Source: Geofilum rubicundum JCM 15548 (GTDB lineage: Bacteria; Bacteroidota; Bacteroidia; Bacteroidales; Marinilabiliaceae). From it: DNA of 64,000 bases. Shown here piece after piece: positions 19,023 through 30,383 of the stretch. Location of the stretch: the NCBI RefSeq assembly GCF_000974365.1, contig NZ_BAZW01000003.1, positions 1 to 64,000 on the forward strand, written 5' to 3'. The notes under the pieces were generated by a model that searched no databases, had not been told where the DNA came from, and was given only the letters and a program-made list of their open reading frames with translations. Each line of letters starts with the position of its first letter. Positions within the stretch are counted from its first letter, which is position 1. The position numbers and the translations under genes were made by a program.

Positions 19023-21161
19023 ATGCTTCAAAACCAAATGAATCCTTTCAATTCCGACTTATATAGGTCCATCCTGCAGCAAAGTCCGGTCTCCATTGTG
19101 ATTACGGATGTGCGTGGAATTATTGAATATGTCAACCCCAAGTTTTGTCAACTAACCGGGTATCAGTTAGAAGAAGTAATGGGAAAAACACCGCGCATTC
19201 TCAAATCGGGCCAGACCTCTGAAGAAGAGTATCGCCTGTTGTGGCAAACGATAAAGGCTGGTCAGGAATGGCACGGTGAGTTTGTTAACTTAAAAAAGAA
19301 TGGAGAAATATACTATGAATCTGCCGTTGTTGCACCGACGTTTGATGAGACGGGAAAAATCACTCATTTTATTGGAATAAAGGAGGACATTACCGGTCGC
19401 ATTTTGGCTCAAAGGTCGGTCATGGAGCACAGCAACCGATTAGCCACGCTTTTGGAATCTGGTCAGGCTTTTAGTTCAACCATTGAGATGAACGAGTTGT
19501 TGATGATTATAATCAGTAACGGAATGAGTCTTCTGAACATGGATGGAGGTTCCATCTTTTTTATTGTAGGAGATAAAATGGAAGAGGAAGCCTGCCTACC
19601 TCAAGTTGTTGATGAAGATTCAGATGTTTTGAAGCGTATGAGTCTTAGGCAGTTTCCTCAAATCAACGACTGTATTGAAAAAAGGGGTGTTGTGGTGTTG
19701 CAGGACCTGAATAAGATCTCTTTAACCCCTGAAGAAAAACTTATTGCTAAGTCAAAAGGGGCCAGGTCTTCCTTATTGGTACCCTTTATCATCGATGGAA
19801 AGGTGTTGGCTGTTATGGAGCTGGTCTCTAAGAGAATGATAAAATCTTTTTGTCGACAGGATATCGAATTCTGTCAGGTATTGGCAGCACAGGCCTCTCT
19901 GGCATTGAAAAATGCCTGGCTTTATAAGAAAGCGGACGGATATGCCCGGGAACTCAAGAAGATTAATACCCAGCTGTCGCATTTAAATGAAGATCTCCGC
20001 ACCCAAAAAAACAAGGCAGAGGAAAGCGAGCGCTTAAAAACAGCCTTTCTGCAAAACATGTCCCACGAAATTCGCACCCCCATGAACGGCATTTTGGGAT
20101 TTGTGGAACTCCTGAAGTTAGGGCATCTTTCAGAGGACCTTCGGCAGACCTACATGGGGCATGTGATTAATTCGACCCATCAGCTCTTGAATATTGTAGA
20201 TGATATTTTGGATATAAGTCGCTTACAGGCCGGAGATGTCATCCTTCGCCAGGAGGAGGTGGATGTGGAGAAGATGCTTGATACGCTCTATGAACATTAT
20301 TCATCGCGATGCCCATCAGGGCTAACCCTTTTTATGGAAAGGTCGGGCATTCAAGAAGGGAAAAGTTTGATTTCTGAAGCTTCGCGACTGCGCCAGGTGC
20401 TCGAGAAACTGTTAGATAACGCCCTCAAGTTTACCAAAGAGGGGGAGGTGCATTTCGGCTATAAACTGTTAAGTGCTGAAAAAATACAGTTTTTTGTCGA
20501 GGATACCGGCATTGGCATACAAGCAGAGATGATACCCTTGATCTTTAAGCCCTTTTTTCAGTCGGACATGGCCGCCAATCGTGAATTTGGTGGTAATGGT
20601 CTGGGGGTGACGATAGCTGCCCGAATTGTTGAGAGCATGGGAAGTTTTATCAGAGTGGAAACCAAGCCGGGGATGGGATCCTTTTTTGCTTTTGATCTGC
20701 CGTTATCTGAAGCTGCTTCCCTGAAATCAGCGGCCGAACCAAAGATTTCATACGGACAACCAAAAGATACTTTTTCCATACTGATAGTGGAAGATGATGA
20801 AGTGAATTTTCTCTTTTTGCAAGACGCCCTTAAGGGCAGTGAAGCCGGTGGCCGGTTTAAGATTTTCCATGCCTGGGATGGTTTGGAGGCCCTGGATATG
20901 CACCGAAAACATCCTGATCTGGATTTAATATTGATGGACATTAAAATGCCCCGGATGGATGGCCTCGAAGCCACCCGTATCATTAAGGATGAGAATCCTT
21001 TTGTGCCAATAGTGGCGCAAACCGCCTACGCCATGACCAGTGAGCAGGAGAAAGCACTGGAAGCTGGTTGTGAAGGCTATCTTTCCAAGCCCATTGAACT
21101 GGAGTTGCTTCTGCAGACCGTTTATCAGCACTTAGAGTTGCCTTTAAAAAGCAGGTCCTAA
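19023..21161 (+). CDS. Hybrid histidine kinase: PAS-GAF-HisKA-HATPase-receiver
   Basis: 712 residues with no membrane segment, so a cytosolic sensor. In order: PAS/PAC (about 12-130, IVITDVRGIIEYVNPKFC), GAF (about 150-300), coiled coil, HisKA with NMSHEIRTPMNG (H about 347), HATPase with DNALKF, DTGIGI and GGNGLGV, and a C-terminal receiver with ILIVEDDEVN, D about 639 in LMDIKMPRMDG and KP. It should autophosphorylate in response to a small molecule or redox cue and pass phosphate to its own receiver. A second in-frame ATG at 19038 (MNPFNSD) is an alternative start. The next gene is a lone receiver and then cheA, so it may feed the chemotaxis cluster. Confidence 0.92.
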   Translation: MLQNQMNPFNSDLYRSILQQSPVSIVITDVRGIIEYVNPKFCQLTGYQLEEVMGKTPRILKSGQTSEEEYRLLWQTIKAGQEWHGEFVNLKKNGEIYYESAVVAPTFDETGKITHFIGIKEDITGRILAQRSVMEHSNRLATLLESGQAFSSTIEMNELLMIIISNGMSLLNMDGGSIFFIVGDKMEEEACLPQVVDEDSDVLKRMSLRQFPQINDCIEKRGVVVLQDLNKISLTPEEKLIAKSKGARSSLLVPFIIDGKVLAVMELVSKRMIKSFCRQDIEFCQVLAAQASLALKNAWLYKKADGYARELKKINTQLSHLNEDLRTQKNKAEESERLKTAFLQNMSHEIRTPMNGILGFVELLKLGHLSEDLRQTYMGHVINSTHQLLNIVDDILDISRLQAGDVILRQEEVDVEKMLDTLYEHYSSRCPSGLTLFMERSGIQEGKSLISEASRLRQVLEKLLDNALKFTKEGEVHFGYKLLSAEKIQFFVEDTGIGIQAEMIPLIFKPFFQSDMAANREFGGNGLGVTIAARIVESMGSFIRVETKPGMGSFFAFDLPLSEAASLKSAAEPKISYGQPKDTFSILIVEDDEVNFLFLQDALKGSEAGGRFKIFHAWDGLEALDMHRKHPDLDLILMDIKMPRMDGLEATRIIKDENPFVPIVAQTAYAMTSEQEKALEAGCEGYLSKPIELELLLQTVYQHLELPLKSRS

Positions 21162-21329
21162 AAGCTGGATCTTTTAGCTTCTAGGTATTGGTCTTCAGTT
21201 AATCACCATAGGAAAACAAGGGCTTCGGTGATTTATATCACCACTTTTGTTAAGCTATATCATCTGGTCTTTTGAATCCTCGTTCTATATTTGCCGTATC
21301 AGTCATTAGATATTTTAAAATTCAGATAC

Positions 21330-21713
21330 ATGCAAAATAGTAGTGGTTACATATTGGTGGTGGACGACTCCCAAACCAACAATGTATTGTTGGAGGCCGT
21401 GTTGTCAGAAGGAGGGTATGCTACTCAAATAGCCATGTCTGCTTCGGAAGCGTGGGCTATGATTTATAAAGACCGACCTGCCCTGATTCTTTTAGACCTG
21501 TTGATGCCTAAAATTTCAGGTTTTCAGTTGTTGGAGCGTATGAAGGCCAAAGAAGCCTATGCCGGCATCCCGGTGATCATTGTTTCGGCACTGAGTGATC
21601 CTGAAACAGCCCGGGTTTTAAAGGATATGGGCGCAGATGATTTTTATTCAAAACCACTGGATATTCCGGGACTATTAAACCGGATTTCGCAACTATATAA
21701 AGCCCCTGTATAG
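21330..21713 (+). CDS. Single-domain response regulator (CheY-like)
   Basis: 127 residues from the ATG at 21330 (MQNSSGYILVVDDSQTNN). The frame is open to a TTG at 21291, but a -7-like TATATTTG covers 21286-21293, which argues that transcription starts after that TTG. Receiver features are present: acidic pair VVDDS, phospho-aspartate in LILLDLLMPKISG, SALSD and KP near the end. No output domain. It lies about 90 bases before cheA and is the only CheY candidate in the cluster, though its sequence is closer to two-component receivers than to enteric CheY. Confidence 0.88.
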   Translation: MQNSSGYILVVDDSQTNNVLLEAVLSEGGYATQIAMSASEAWAMIYKDRPALILLDLLMPKISGFQLLERMKAKEAYAGIPVIIVSALSDPETARVLKDMGADDFYSKPLDIPGLLNRISQLYKAPV

Positions 21714-21805
21714 GTAAAACCTGCTGAAAATTAGCTGATTAAAAAATAACATGGCGACATGAATGGCATTGTTATGCGCCTGTGTGAACCAATTTATATT
21801 GTCTT

Positions 21806-23872
21806 ATGATACCATCTTTTGAGAACTTTCAGTCCAGATTTGTCGAAGAAGCACTGGATAACATCAACGAATTGGAAAGTACCCTGTTGGAGCTTGATTT
21901 GTCGCCCAACGACAAAGAGTTGCTTGAGAAAGTCTTTCGAATTATGCACTCCCTTAAAGGTGGGGGTGGCATGTTTGGTTTTGAGCTATTGAGTGAGTTC
22001 TCACACCACATGGAAAATATCTATGACAAAATCAGATCCGGCCAGTTGGCTGTTTCATCCAAGTTATTGTCACTTACCTTCCAGTCGGTAGACATCCTGC
22101 GGGATCTCGTAAATGTTGAGGTCATAGAATCACCGGAAATAAAGGTCAGGTATCAGGAAATGGTCACGACCGTGGAAAATGTACTCAAGGAGGAAATACA
22201 AGTTCAGAAGAGTCAGACCGTGAATGAGGGGAAGCTGACCAGTCCGAATGACATTCCCGAGGTGACAGGGATGGCCACCTGGTATATTCATTTTTACCCG
22301 GGTGCCCATGTCCTGGAGAATGGCACCAATCTGTTATACCTGATAGACGAACTGGGGCAAATGGGGCCATTAAAAGCCGTGCCGCGCCTTTTAAATATTC
22401 CTGATTTAGAGGGTGTTGAGCCAGAGCGTTCTTTGGTCTTCTGGGATCTGTTTTTGTCCACCGACATGGGAAAAGCCGCCATCATGGATGTCTTTATTTT
22501 TGTGGAAGACGATTCAAAAATAGAAATCCAACGTCTTAGTCAGTCCGATTTGTTCACCCAGCCCCAGTTTATAGCCAGGCTGGACACCCTTTGTGAAAAC
22601 AAGCTTGAAATTGAGCTGGCAGATCTTAGCGAGTTTATGGTGGATGAGCCCATTGAGGAGGGTCTGGCAGCTCCGGTTGTGTTTGACCAACTGGGCCAGA
22701 CCTCTGAGGGCAAAAAAGTGACCTCCTCTTCCATTCGGGTGGCCTCAGACAAAATCGACGGATTAATGAATATGGTCAGCGAGCTGGTAATTACCCAGGA
22801 ACGACTCAATGTCATTGCGGCTCAGCATCAAATTCCGGAGCTGAAAATGGTTGCGGAAAATATACAGAAGCTAACCGGTTCCCTTCGCGACAGCGCTTTT
22901 AGCATCAGTCTCATTCCGGTGGAAAGTCTCGTGACCCGCTTCCAGAGATTGGTACGTGATCTGAGTTGTAGTCTGGACAAAAAAATAGCTTTCACCACCT
23001 CAGGTACGGGAACCGAATTAGATAAGACCATGATAGAGAGTCTGACCGACCCGTTGTTACATATTATTCGGAACAGCATCGATCATGGCATTGAAATGCC
23101 GGATATGCGCAAAAGAAAAGGGAAACCCGAGACGGGCTCCATCCATATGGAAGCCGGTTATTCCGGTGCCAATGTGATTGTGAAAATTACCGATGATGGT
23201 GCGGGGATTGACCCCGCCAAAATCCGGGCCAATGCCATTGAAAAAGGTCTTATCTCAAAAGACGATGTACTCTCTGACAATGAGGTGCTAAATCTTGTTT
23301 TTGCGCCCGGTTTCTCAACTTCCAAAGAGGTGACGGAAGTCTCTGGTCGGGGGGTTGGTATGGATGTGGTCAAACGAAATATTTCCGCCATAAGAGGTGA
23401 GGTGTCCATTGAGTCTGTACCCGGTGAGGGGACTACCATATCCATCATTTTGCCCCTTGTTTTGTCCATTATCGACGGGCTTTTGGTGCAGGTTAATCAT
23501 ACCCAGTATATCATTCCGCTCGCCTTGACCGACCGGATTTACTCCATAGGGTCGGACGTGCTTAAGGATGGTTTCATCAACTCGGTCACGCTCAACGGCA
23601 TTCAATATCCCTTTTATAATCTACGGAAAGAACTGGAGTTAAATGGCGAAGTTCCTAAGCGCTACCAAATGGTCGTGGTGAATCACACAGACACCCGTAT
23701 CGCCATTGCGGTGGACAAGGTGGTCGGTAAAATTCAGGCCGTACTGAAGCCTCTGGGACGCATGTATCACGACCAAAAAGTAATTTCTGCAGCCACCATT
23801 ATGGGCGATGGCGGCATTGCCCTGGTGCTGGACACCAATAGCATCGTGAAAGAATTATTAAATCCATCCTAA
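21806..23872 (+). CDS. cheA: Chemotaxis histidine kinase CheA
   Basis: 688 residues. The HPt domain has the phospho-histidine in IMHSLKGGGGMFGF (H48). A middle domain (about 150-290) has the WYIHFYPGA and VFIFVEDD pattern seen in many CheA proteins. Then come the dimerisation helices (IRVASDKIDGLMNMVSELVI), the kinase domain (HIIRNSIDHGIE, DDGAGID, GRGVGMDVV) and a C-terminal CheW-like domain (about 545-688). It couples receptor state to receiver phosphorylation. It is followed by cheW after 10 bases, the start of a che operon. Confidence 0.96.
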   Translation: MIPSFENFQSRFVEEALDNINELESTLLELDLSPNDKELLEKVFRIMHSLKGGGGMFGFELLSEFSHHMENIYDKIRSGQLAVSSKLLSLTFQSVDILRDLVNVEVIESPEIKVRYQEMVTTVENVLKEEIQVQKSQTVNEGKLTSPNDIPEVTGMATWYIHFYPGAHVLENGTNLLYLIDELGQMGPLKAVPRLLNIPDLEGVEPERSLVFWDLFLSTDMGKAAIMDVFIFVEDDSKIEIQRLSQSDLFTQPQFIARLDTLCENKLEIELADLSEFMVDEPIEEGLAAPVVFDQLGQTSEGKKVTSSSIRVASDKIDGLMNMVSELVITQERLNVIAAQHQIPELKMVAENIQKLTGSLRDSAFSISLIPVESLVTRFQRLVRDLSCSLDKKIAFTTSGTGTELDKTMIESLTDPLLHIIRNSIDHGIEMPDMRKRKGKPETGSIHMEAGYSGANVIVKITDDGAGIDPAKIRANAIEKGLISKDDVLSDNEVLNLVFAPGFSTSKEVTEVSGRGVGMDVVKRNISAIRGEVSIESVPGEGTTISIILPLVLSIIDGLLVQVNHTQYIIPLALTDRIYSIGSDVLKDGFINSVTLNGIQYPFYNLRKELELNGEVPKRYQMVVVNHTDTRIAIAVDKVVGKIQAVLKPLGRMYHDQKVISAATIMGDGGIALVLDTNSIVKELLNPS

Positions 23873-23882
23873 AATTGACAAC

Positions 23883-24395
23883 ATGAATCAAGAAGACGCG
23901 AACAAAATCACATCTTACCTTTCGTTTCGACTGGGGGATGAGGTCTTTGCCCTGCATGTCAGCAAGGTGCACAAAATACTGGGAATGACTGAGATTACTG
24001 AAGTCCCACGTGCCCCGGCCTACATGAAGGGGGTCATTAACCTCAGAGGCAATGTGCTTCCGGTAGTAGATACACGTATCAAGTTTGGCATGACGCCGAG
24101 TGAAAAAAACAAGAGTACCAGCATTTTGGTTATAGAAACCAGCATTTCCGGTGAGTCCATTTTGTTGGGCATAATTGTAGATGCTGTTCAGGCTGTATTG
24201 AAAATAGAAGCGGAAGATTTGCTGCCACCACCAAGCATTGGAAAGCAATACCAGTCTGAATTTATTACCAACATGACCAAGGTTAAAGATAAATTTTACA
24301 TCATTCTGGACATGGATGCGGTTTTTTCTTCAGACACGATGCTCAACATTAAGGAATTGGTGGATGCGCGAGAGAGCGTTACCAAAGACCATTAG
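23883..24395 (+). CDS. cheW: Chemotaxis coupling protein CheW
   Basis: 170 residues, one CheW beta-barrel domain: YLSFRLGDEVFALHVSKV, the conserved NLRGNVLPVVDTR core and a C-terminal LDMDAVF. It links the receptor to CheA in the signalling array. It lies between cheA and the receptor gene, all on the plus strand with short gaps. Confidence 0.95.
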   Translation: MNQEDANKITSYLSFRLGDEVFALHVSKVHKILGMTEITEVPRAPAYMKGVINLRGNVLPVVDTRIKFGMTPSEKNKSTSILVIETSISGESILLGIIVDAVQAVLKIEAEDLLPPPSIGKQYQSEFITNMTKVKDKFYIILDMDAVFSSDTMLNIKELVDARESVTKDH

Positions 24396-24464
24396 AGTCC
24401 TTCCAAATAATTCATCTTTAGAGCAATATCCATTACGAAAATTGAACCCATTAAATTGATAAAT

Positions 24465-26534
24465 ATGAATTTCAAAGATTTAAAAATTGGTCAAAAAATC
24501 GTTGCCGGTTTTTCCGCCATCACAGTGATTGCCCTTATAGTAGGGGTGGTAGGTCTGGTGAGTTTACGCAATGTGAGTCAATCCTTTCATACGGTATCAG
24601 ATGTCAATATGCCCAGTGTCAGGTATCTTTTGGACATGGAGGCGAACATAGAGCAATTAATGGTCAGTATGAGAACCATGTTGAATCCCAATTTAACCTC
24701 AGAGGGGCGTATGGCTGAGTTAAGCAGTGTAGCCGAAAGTCGGGCCGTCTATAACCATGCCATCGACCAGTTTAAGGAGCTGCCTCAGACCGATGAGGAG
24801 ACCATTATCTGGAATTCTTTTCTGGAATCGGTGAGCGCCTGGCGCGCACTCAATGAGCAATTTGCCGCAGATGTGGATCGTTTAAACCGATTGGATATTC
24901 ATTATCCCATGGAGTTTCTAAAAAATCTGGAGTTGTTTGAGAAGGATCATTACGCCTTACAGGTACGGGTGGCCAATGCTTTGCAGTCGGGCAACGCCTT
25001 TGAGGGCGGTGATGACCATACGGCCTGTAACCTGGGCGTATGGATCCCCACCCTAAATACCGGTAATGCCTCCATTAATACCACCATTGCCAATATGCGC
25101 GAACATCATAATACCTTTCACCGCTCGGTGCATGATATCATGGAACTGATAGAAAGGGGGAACACACAAGAGGCTCTGCGTATTTACAATGCGCAAATGC
25201 TTCCATCTGCCGATGAGGTGTTTAAGTATTTCAATCTATTGAATGAGCAGGCCGAAGAGGCCGTCGCTTTGTTTCAGAATATGGAGGAAGTGCAAATGAG
25301 GGATGCCCATGCCATGTTATTGGAAGTGCGTAAGCATATTGAGGCCATGGTGGAGATTAATTTATCAGGTGCCGATGCGGAAGTAGAAAGGGGGGACCAA
25401 TTGGTCACTGCCAGTAATATTACCATGGTTTTGGCCATTCTGATTGGTATAGCTGTTGCTTTATTTCTAAGCTTGTTGATTTCCCGCGCCATTACCGTTG
25501 GGATTAACAAAGGTGTTGCTTTTGCCGAAGAGGTGGCTGGTGGCAACCTGACCATAGAAGTGGATAAAGGCTTGTTGAGTCAGAAGGATGAAATTGGTCA
25601 GTTGGCCCGATCGCTGCAGCAAATGGTGGAGCAACTGCGTGACATCATTGGGGATATCCTGGGAGGCGCAGATAATATTGCCGCTGCCAGTCAGGAAATG
25701 AGTGGTACCTCCCAGCAAATGTCGCAGGGCGCCAGTGAGCAGGCTTCATCGGCCGAGGAGGTTTCCTCTTCCATGGAAGAAATGGTGGCCAATATTCAGC
25801 AAAATACCGATAATGCCATGGAGACAGAGAAGATAGCGCTTCAGGCCGCCTCAGGTGTTAGGCGAGGCTCTCAAAGCACCGAAATTGCTGTGAAATCCAT
25901 GAAAGAAATTGCCAAAAAAGTTTCCATTATTGGTGACATTGCCGACCAGACCAATATGTTGGCCCTCAATGCAGCGGTGGAAGCGGCCCGGGCCGGTGAA
26001 CACGGTAAAGGTTTTGCTGTGGTCGCTGAGGAGGTACGTAAATTGGCCGAACGCAGTCAGATCGCTGCCCAGGAAATTGATGAATTGTCGGAAAGCGGTG
26101 TACGCGTTTCTGAAGAGGCCAGTCAGCAATTGGCCAGTATTGTACCCGAAATCGAAAAAACAGCTCAGCTGGTGCAGGAAATTGCTGCCGCTAGTATGGA
26201 GCAAAACACCGGTGCCGATCAAGTGAATAGTGCCATTCAGCAACTCAACCAGGTTATTCAGCAAAATGCGGCCGCCTCAGAAGAAATGGCTTCCAGTTCA
26301 GAGGAGTTGTCGGGACAAGCAGAGCAGATGAAAGAAGTGGTTTCTTACTTTAGCATCGAAACCAATAGGGGGCGTTTGCGTAAGAGTAGTAAGAATTCCG
26401 CGTCGAATTTAAAAAGTGTTAAGGTGGCCACCAAGTCAAAAGCGGACAGTGAGTCACCTGCCAAGGCGTCTAAAGGTCTGGATTTAAAGATGAATCTGGC
26501 AGATGCCAGTGATGAAGATTATCAACGGTTTTAA
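24465..26534 (+). CDS. Methyl-accepting chemotaxis protein with CZB zinc-binding domain
   Basis: 689 residues from ATG 24465 ([16 protein letters not shown]); an upstream in-frame TTG at 24456 is unlikely. A first membrane helix (about 15-33), a periplasmic-type four-helix region, and inside it a CZB-like element with [13 protein letters not shown] and REHHNTFH, then a second membrane helix near 325-345 ([20 protein letters not shown]), HAMP, and a signalling tip [30 protein letters not shown] domains bind zinc through one Cys and three His and sense hypochlorous acid or zinc in other bacteria; the ligands C, H, H and an upstream H are present here. Usually CZB is cytosolic; here it appears between the two membrane helices. 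Confidence 0.9.
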   Translation: MNFKDLKIGQKIVAGFSAITVIALIVGVVGLVSLRNVSQSFHTVSDVNMPSVRYLLDMEANIEQLMVSMRTMLNPNLTSEGRMAELSSVAESRAVYNHAIDQFKELPQTDEETIIWNSFLESVSAWRALNEQFAADVDRLNRLDIHYPMEFLKNLELFEKDHYALQVRVANALQSGNAFEGGDDHTACNLGVWIPTLNTGNASINTTIANMREHHNTFHRSVHDIMELIERGNTQEALRIYNAQMLPSADEVFKYFNLLNEQAEEAVALFQNMEEVQMRDAHAMLLEVRKHIEAMVEINLSGADAEVERGDQLVTASNITMVLAILIGIAVALFLSLLISRAITVGINKGVAFAEEVAGGNLTIEVDKGLLSQKDEIGQLARSLQQMVEQLRDIIGDILGGADNIAAASQEMSGTSQQMSQGASEQASSAEEVSSSMEEMVANIQQNTDNAMETEKIALQAASGVRRGSQSTEIAVKSMKEIAKKVSIIGDIADQTNMLALNAAVEAARAGEHGKGFAVVAEEVRKLAERSQIAAQEIDELSESGVRVSEEASQQLASIVPEIEKTAQLVQEIAAASMEQNTGADQVNSAIQQLNQVIQQNAAASEEMASSSEELSGQAEQMKEVVSYFSIETNRGRLRKSSKNSASNLKSVKVATKSKADSESPAKASKGLDLKMNLADASDEDYQRF

Positions 26535-26648
26535 TTAATTTAGGCAATAAAAACCTATTCAATGGCCTTGGCAACTTTTTAAAAGAATAGGTTTGAAAAG
26601 ATACTGGTCAAAGGGTTTTCTTAAAAGCTATTTTACCGTAGTCCATAG

Positions 26649-26674
26649 CAGGGCATCACTCAGGTGATGCCCTG
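26649..26674 (+). terminator. Perfect hairpin between the receptor gene and cheR
   Basis: CAGGGCATCAC (26649-26659) pairs exactly with GTGATGCCCTG (26664-26674) around TCAG. There is no T run after it, so it may be an attenuator or RNA-processing site rather than a full stop. A second inverted repeat, AAACCTATTC (26551-26560) with GAATAGGTTT (26585-26594), lies just upstream. Confidence 0.55.
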
Positions 26675-26696
26675 AAAGGCTAAAAAAAGGATACAT

Positions 26697-27554
26697 ATGG
26701 TGTTTGATGATATTCGCAATATTTATAAGGCAGAATTGTCGGATGATCAGTTTGATAAACTGGGCGCCTTCATCAACCGGGAGACAGGGATCAAAATGCC
26801 TCCGGCCAAGAAAGTCATGGTGCAGGCCCGGTTAAAAAAACGGCTGAAAGAGTTGGGCATTCCCACCTTTGAGGCTTATTTGCAGTATGTTTTTGGAAAG
26901 GATGGCATTGAGTCCGAGGTGGTTCATGTTTTTGATGCCATCAGTACCAATAAAACAGATTTTTTTCGCGAGCCGGTCCATTTTTCCTTTTTAAAGGAGC
27001 ATGTGTTGCCTGAGTTTAAAGCTAAAAATAACAGCAGTACCTTAAAGGTTTGGAGTGCCGCCTGTTCCAGTGGCGAAGAGCCTTATACGCTGGCCATGAG
27101 TATCAGTGAGTTTTTGGGGGGCGGCAAGGATTTTGACTTCCGGATTCATGGGACGGATATTTCTACTTTAATTTTGAAGATGGCATTGAATGCGGTGTTC
27201 ACCGAGGAGCGCCTGCGACCGGCGGTGCCGGAGTACCTGGTGCGAAAGTATTTTATGAAAAGTACCGATGCGGTAAAAAGGACGTACAGGGCAGTTCCTG
27301 AACTCAGGCAGAAAATGTCGTTCAGCCGGGTGAATTTCATGGATGAAAGCTATCCGCTTTCGGAGAAATTTGATGTGATTTTTTGTCGCAATGTCTTGAT
27401 CTATTTTGACCGGAATGTACAGGAGGCGGTGGTTCAGAAAATTTGTCGTTATTTGAAGCCGGGCGGTTATTTTTTTCACGGACATTCGGAGTCTTTGATT
27501 GGGATGAATTTGCCGCTTAAAAATGTGCGGCCCACCGTTTTTCAAAAAATATAG
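26697..27554 (+). CDS. cheR: CheR-type receptor methyltransferase
   Basis: 285 residues. The N-terminal helical domain (about 10-80) and the SAM-binding domain are complete: TNKTDFFREPVHF, KVWSAACSSGEEPYTLAM (SAM motif), FRIHGTDIS, FDVIFCRNVLIYFD and a C-terminal GGYFFHGHSESL. It methylates glutamates of the chemoreceptor using S-adenosylmethionine. cheB starts at the next base after its stop codon, so the two are translationally coupled. Confidence 0.95.
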   Translation: MVFDDIRNIYKAELSDDQFDKLGAFINRETGIKMPPAKKVMVQARLKKRLKELGIPTFEAYLQYVFGKDGIESEVVHVFDAISTNKTDFFREPVHFSFLKEHVLPEFKAKNNSSTLKVWSAACSSGEEPYTLAMSISEFLGGGKDFDFRIHGTDISTLILKMALNAVFTEERLRPAVPEYLVRKYFMKSTDAVKRTYRAVPELRQKMSFSRVNFMDESYPLSEKFDVIFCRNVLIYFDRNVQEAVVQKICRYLKPGGYFFHGHSESLIGMNLPLKNVRPTVFQKI

Positions 27555-28640
<1,086 letters not shown>

Positions 28641-28655
28641 AGGTCATTTTTACAC

Positions 28656-28680
28656 AGGCCATCCCAGAAATGGCCTTTTC
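28656..28680 (+). terminator. Terminator closing the chemotaxis cluster
   Basis: AGGCCAT pairs with ATGGCCT around a short loop and runs into TTTT. It lies 16 bases after the cheB stop. Confidence 0.65.
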
Positions 28681-28866
28681 ATTGCAGGCCATTCTATAAA
28701 ATTGGTATCTTAGCGAGGCGGTTGCCTTATTCTTTGGGCAACGTGATTGTTTAATTGTTGACCATAAATTTGATAACATGAAACGAGCCATGAGAAAGAG
28801 TTCTCACACAGAGAGATGATTATCTGGCGAGTTCCATCTGATAAATAATAAACAAAAAATAAACAG

Positions 28867-29835
28867 ATGAAATTTTTATTGACTATCTCCTTGACCATTT
28901 CTGTCATATTGACGGCTTTTACCGCTTGCCAGCAAAAACAACCCGAAACCATTTCGAATCCCATCATGGATGGGTATTATGCGGATCCCAGCATTGTTAT
29001 TCATGAAGGGGTTTACTATATCTATGCCACCAAAGATCCATGGGGGGGTGAGGATTTGGCGCTTTTCAGCACCACCGATTTTAAGGAATTTACCTCACAT
29101 ACCCTTAACTGGCCGACCAAAGAGGCCTGTACCAGTCCCACCTCCCGTGAAGCCATGGTCTGGGCACCTTCTGTGATTAAGGGACTCGATGGCCGGTTTT
29201 ACATGTACATTTCAGTAGGCAGCGAAATTTGGGCCGGGGAAAGCGATAGCCCTACCGGTCCGTGGCGCAACATCAAGGAAGATCAGTCGCCCCTTATTCA
29301 TGGCGATTTATTCCCCGACTATCACATGATTGATGCCGAGGCCTTCATTGATGAGGATGGTCAGGCCTACCTTTATTGGGGGTCGGGTTGGAACTGGGTC
29401 AATGGCGCTTGTTTTGTGGCGAAACTGGCGCCGGACATGCATTCCTTTATGGAAGAGCCGGTGAATGTGACCCCTCCCGGATTTTTTGAGGCCGCCTTTA
29501 TGTTGAAAAAGGACGGCACCTATTATTTGATGTACTCAGATGGCAAAGCCATTGAAGATTCCTACAAGGTTCGATATTCTAGCGGTGACACGCCTTACGG
29601 ACCATGGGAGGAAGGAGAAAACAGTCCCATTTTGACCACCAATGAAGAGGAAAATGTGGAGGGTCCGGGCCATCATACGGTTTTTGAAAAAGACGGACAA
29701 CACTATATTCTTTACCACAAAATTTTTCCGCAGGATAAAGACTATGTGCTGCGTCAGTTGTGTGTGGACAGCCTGAATTTTGATGCGGCCGGACATATTG
29801 AAAAGATTGATTTTAACGGAATTGTTTGGGAATAG
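28867..29835 (+). CDS. Glycoside hydrolase family 43-type lipoprotein
   Basis: 322 residues. A lipoprotein signal with lipobox-like AFTAC gives an envelope-anchored enzyme. The five-bladed propeller of GH43 is supported by MDGYYADPSIV (base aspartate near residue 38), MVWAPSV, MIDAEAFIDEDGQAYLYWG and GFFEAAFMLKKDG with the probable acid glutamate. GH43 enzymes cut arabinose- or xylose-containing glycans; the substrate is not clear here. It is not beside a SusC/SusD pair and stands alone with a small membrane protein gene after it. Confidence 0.88.
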   Translation: MKFLLTISLTISVILTAFTACQQKQPETISNPIMDGYYADPSIVIHEGVYYIYATKDPWGGEDLALFSTTDFKEFTSHTLNWPTKEACTSPTSREAMVWAPSVIKGLDGRFYMYISVGSEIWAGESDSPTGPWRNIKEDQSPLIHGDLFPDYHMIDAEAFIDEDGQAYLYWGSGWNWVNGACFVAKLAPDMHSFMEEPVNVTPPGFFEAAFMLKKDGTYYLMYSDGKAIEDSYKVRYSSGDTPYGPWEEGENSPILTTNEEENVEGPGHHTVFEKDGQHYILYHKIFPQDKDYVLRQLCVDSLNFDAAGHIEKIDFNGIVWE

Positions 29836-29919
29836 CTCCAGACTTTGAACAAAGCGGACCACTTTCAAGTTAATTGATTGGTGTGAGATTCCCATTGTCA
29901 ATTAACTTAACCGTATTTT

Positions 29920-30276
29920 ATGAAAGTATATCAAATTAGTCTGGTCAACGCCATCCTTCTTATGGGTTTGGGCATTTGGGGCTATACGGCCTCAGACAGC
30001 CCCTCTGTAACGGCACTCATTCCCTTTGTTTTTGGCGTCCTTATTCTGGCGCTCAATCCCGGGGTGAAAAACGAGAAAAAAGGGCCTTCTCACCTGGCGG
30101 TTATTTTAACCCTTTTGGTGACGATCGGTCTGGTAATGCCCCTGACAGCCGCCATTGGAAGAGACGATATGGCCGCATTGATCCGGGTCGTGGTGATGAT
30201 GCTCAGTTCCATTTTAGCCATTGTATGGTTTGTCAAAAGTTTTAGAGATATACGACGGGCGAGGAAGGAATTGTGA
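29920..30276 (+). CDS. Small four-helix membrane protein of unknown function
   Basis: 118 residues with four hydrophobic stretches (ISLVNAILLMGLGIWGY, VTALIPFVFGVLILAL, LAVILTLLVTIGLVMPLT, VVVMMLSSILAIVWFV) and a basic tail (RDIRRARKEL). An inner-membrane protein; no family name recognised and no catalytic motif. It follows the GH43 gene after 84 bases and converges with the T9SS gene beyond it. Confidence 0.75.
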   Translation: MKVYQISLVNAILLMGLGIWGYTASDSPSVTALIPFVFGVLILALNPGVKNEKKGPSHLAVILTLLVTIGLVMPLTAAIGRDDMAALIRVVVMMLSSILAIVWFVKSFRDIRRARKEL

Positions 30277-30324
30277 TTTCTTAGAAGGTCAACCGACAAA
30301 AGTTTATTGTTGCGCATTGGATAA

Positions 30325-30361
30325 CAAAAAAGCGGCTGATTCCCTTAAAGGAGCAGCCGCT
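30325..30361 (-). terminator. Terminator after the T9SS-exported protein
   Basis: On the minus strand AGCGGCTG and CAGCCGCT form the stem around a loop of about 15 bases, followed by six T (plus-strand A run 30325-30330). It lies 23 bases after the stop of the minus-strand gene ending at 30384. Confidence 0.85.
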
Positions 30362-30383
30362 CTGATTTTCAGGAGTGGTGTTA

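Noticed and set aside
21291-21329. TTG start for the lone receiver protein
   Set aside because: It coincides with a -7 promoter box, and the receiver fold needs only the part from the ATG at 21330.
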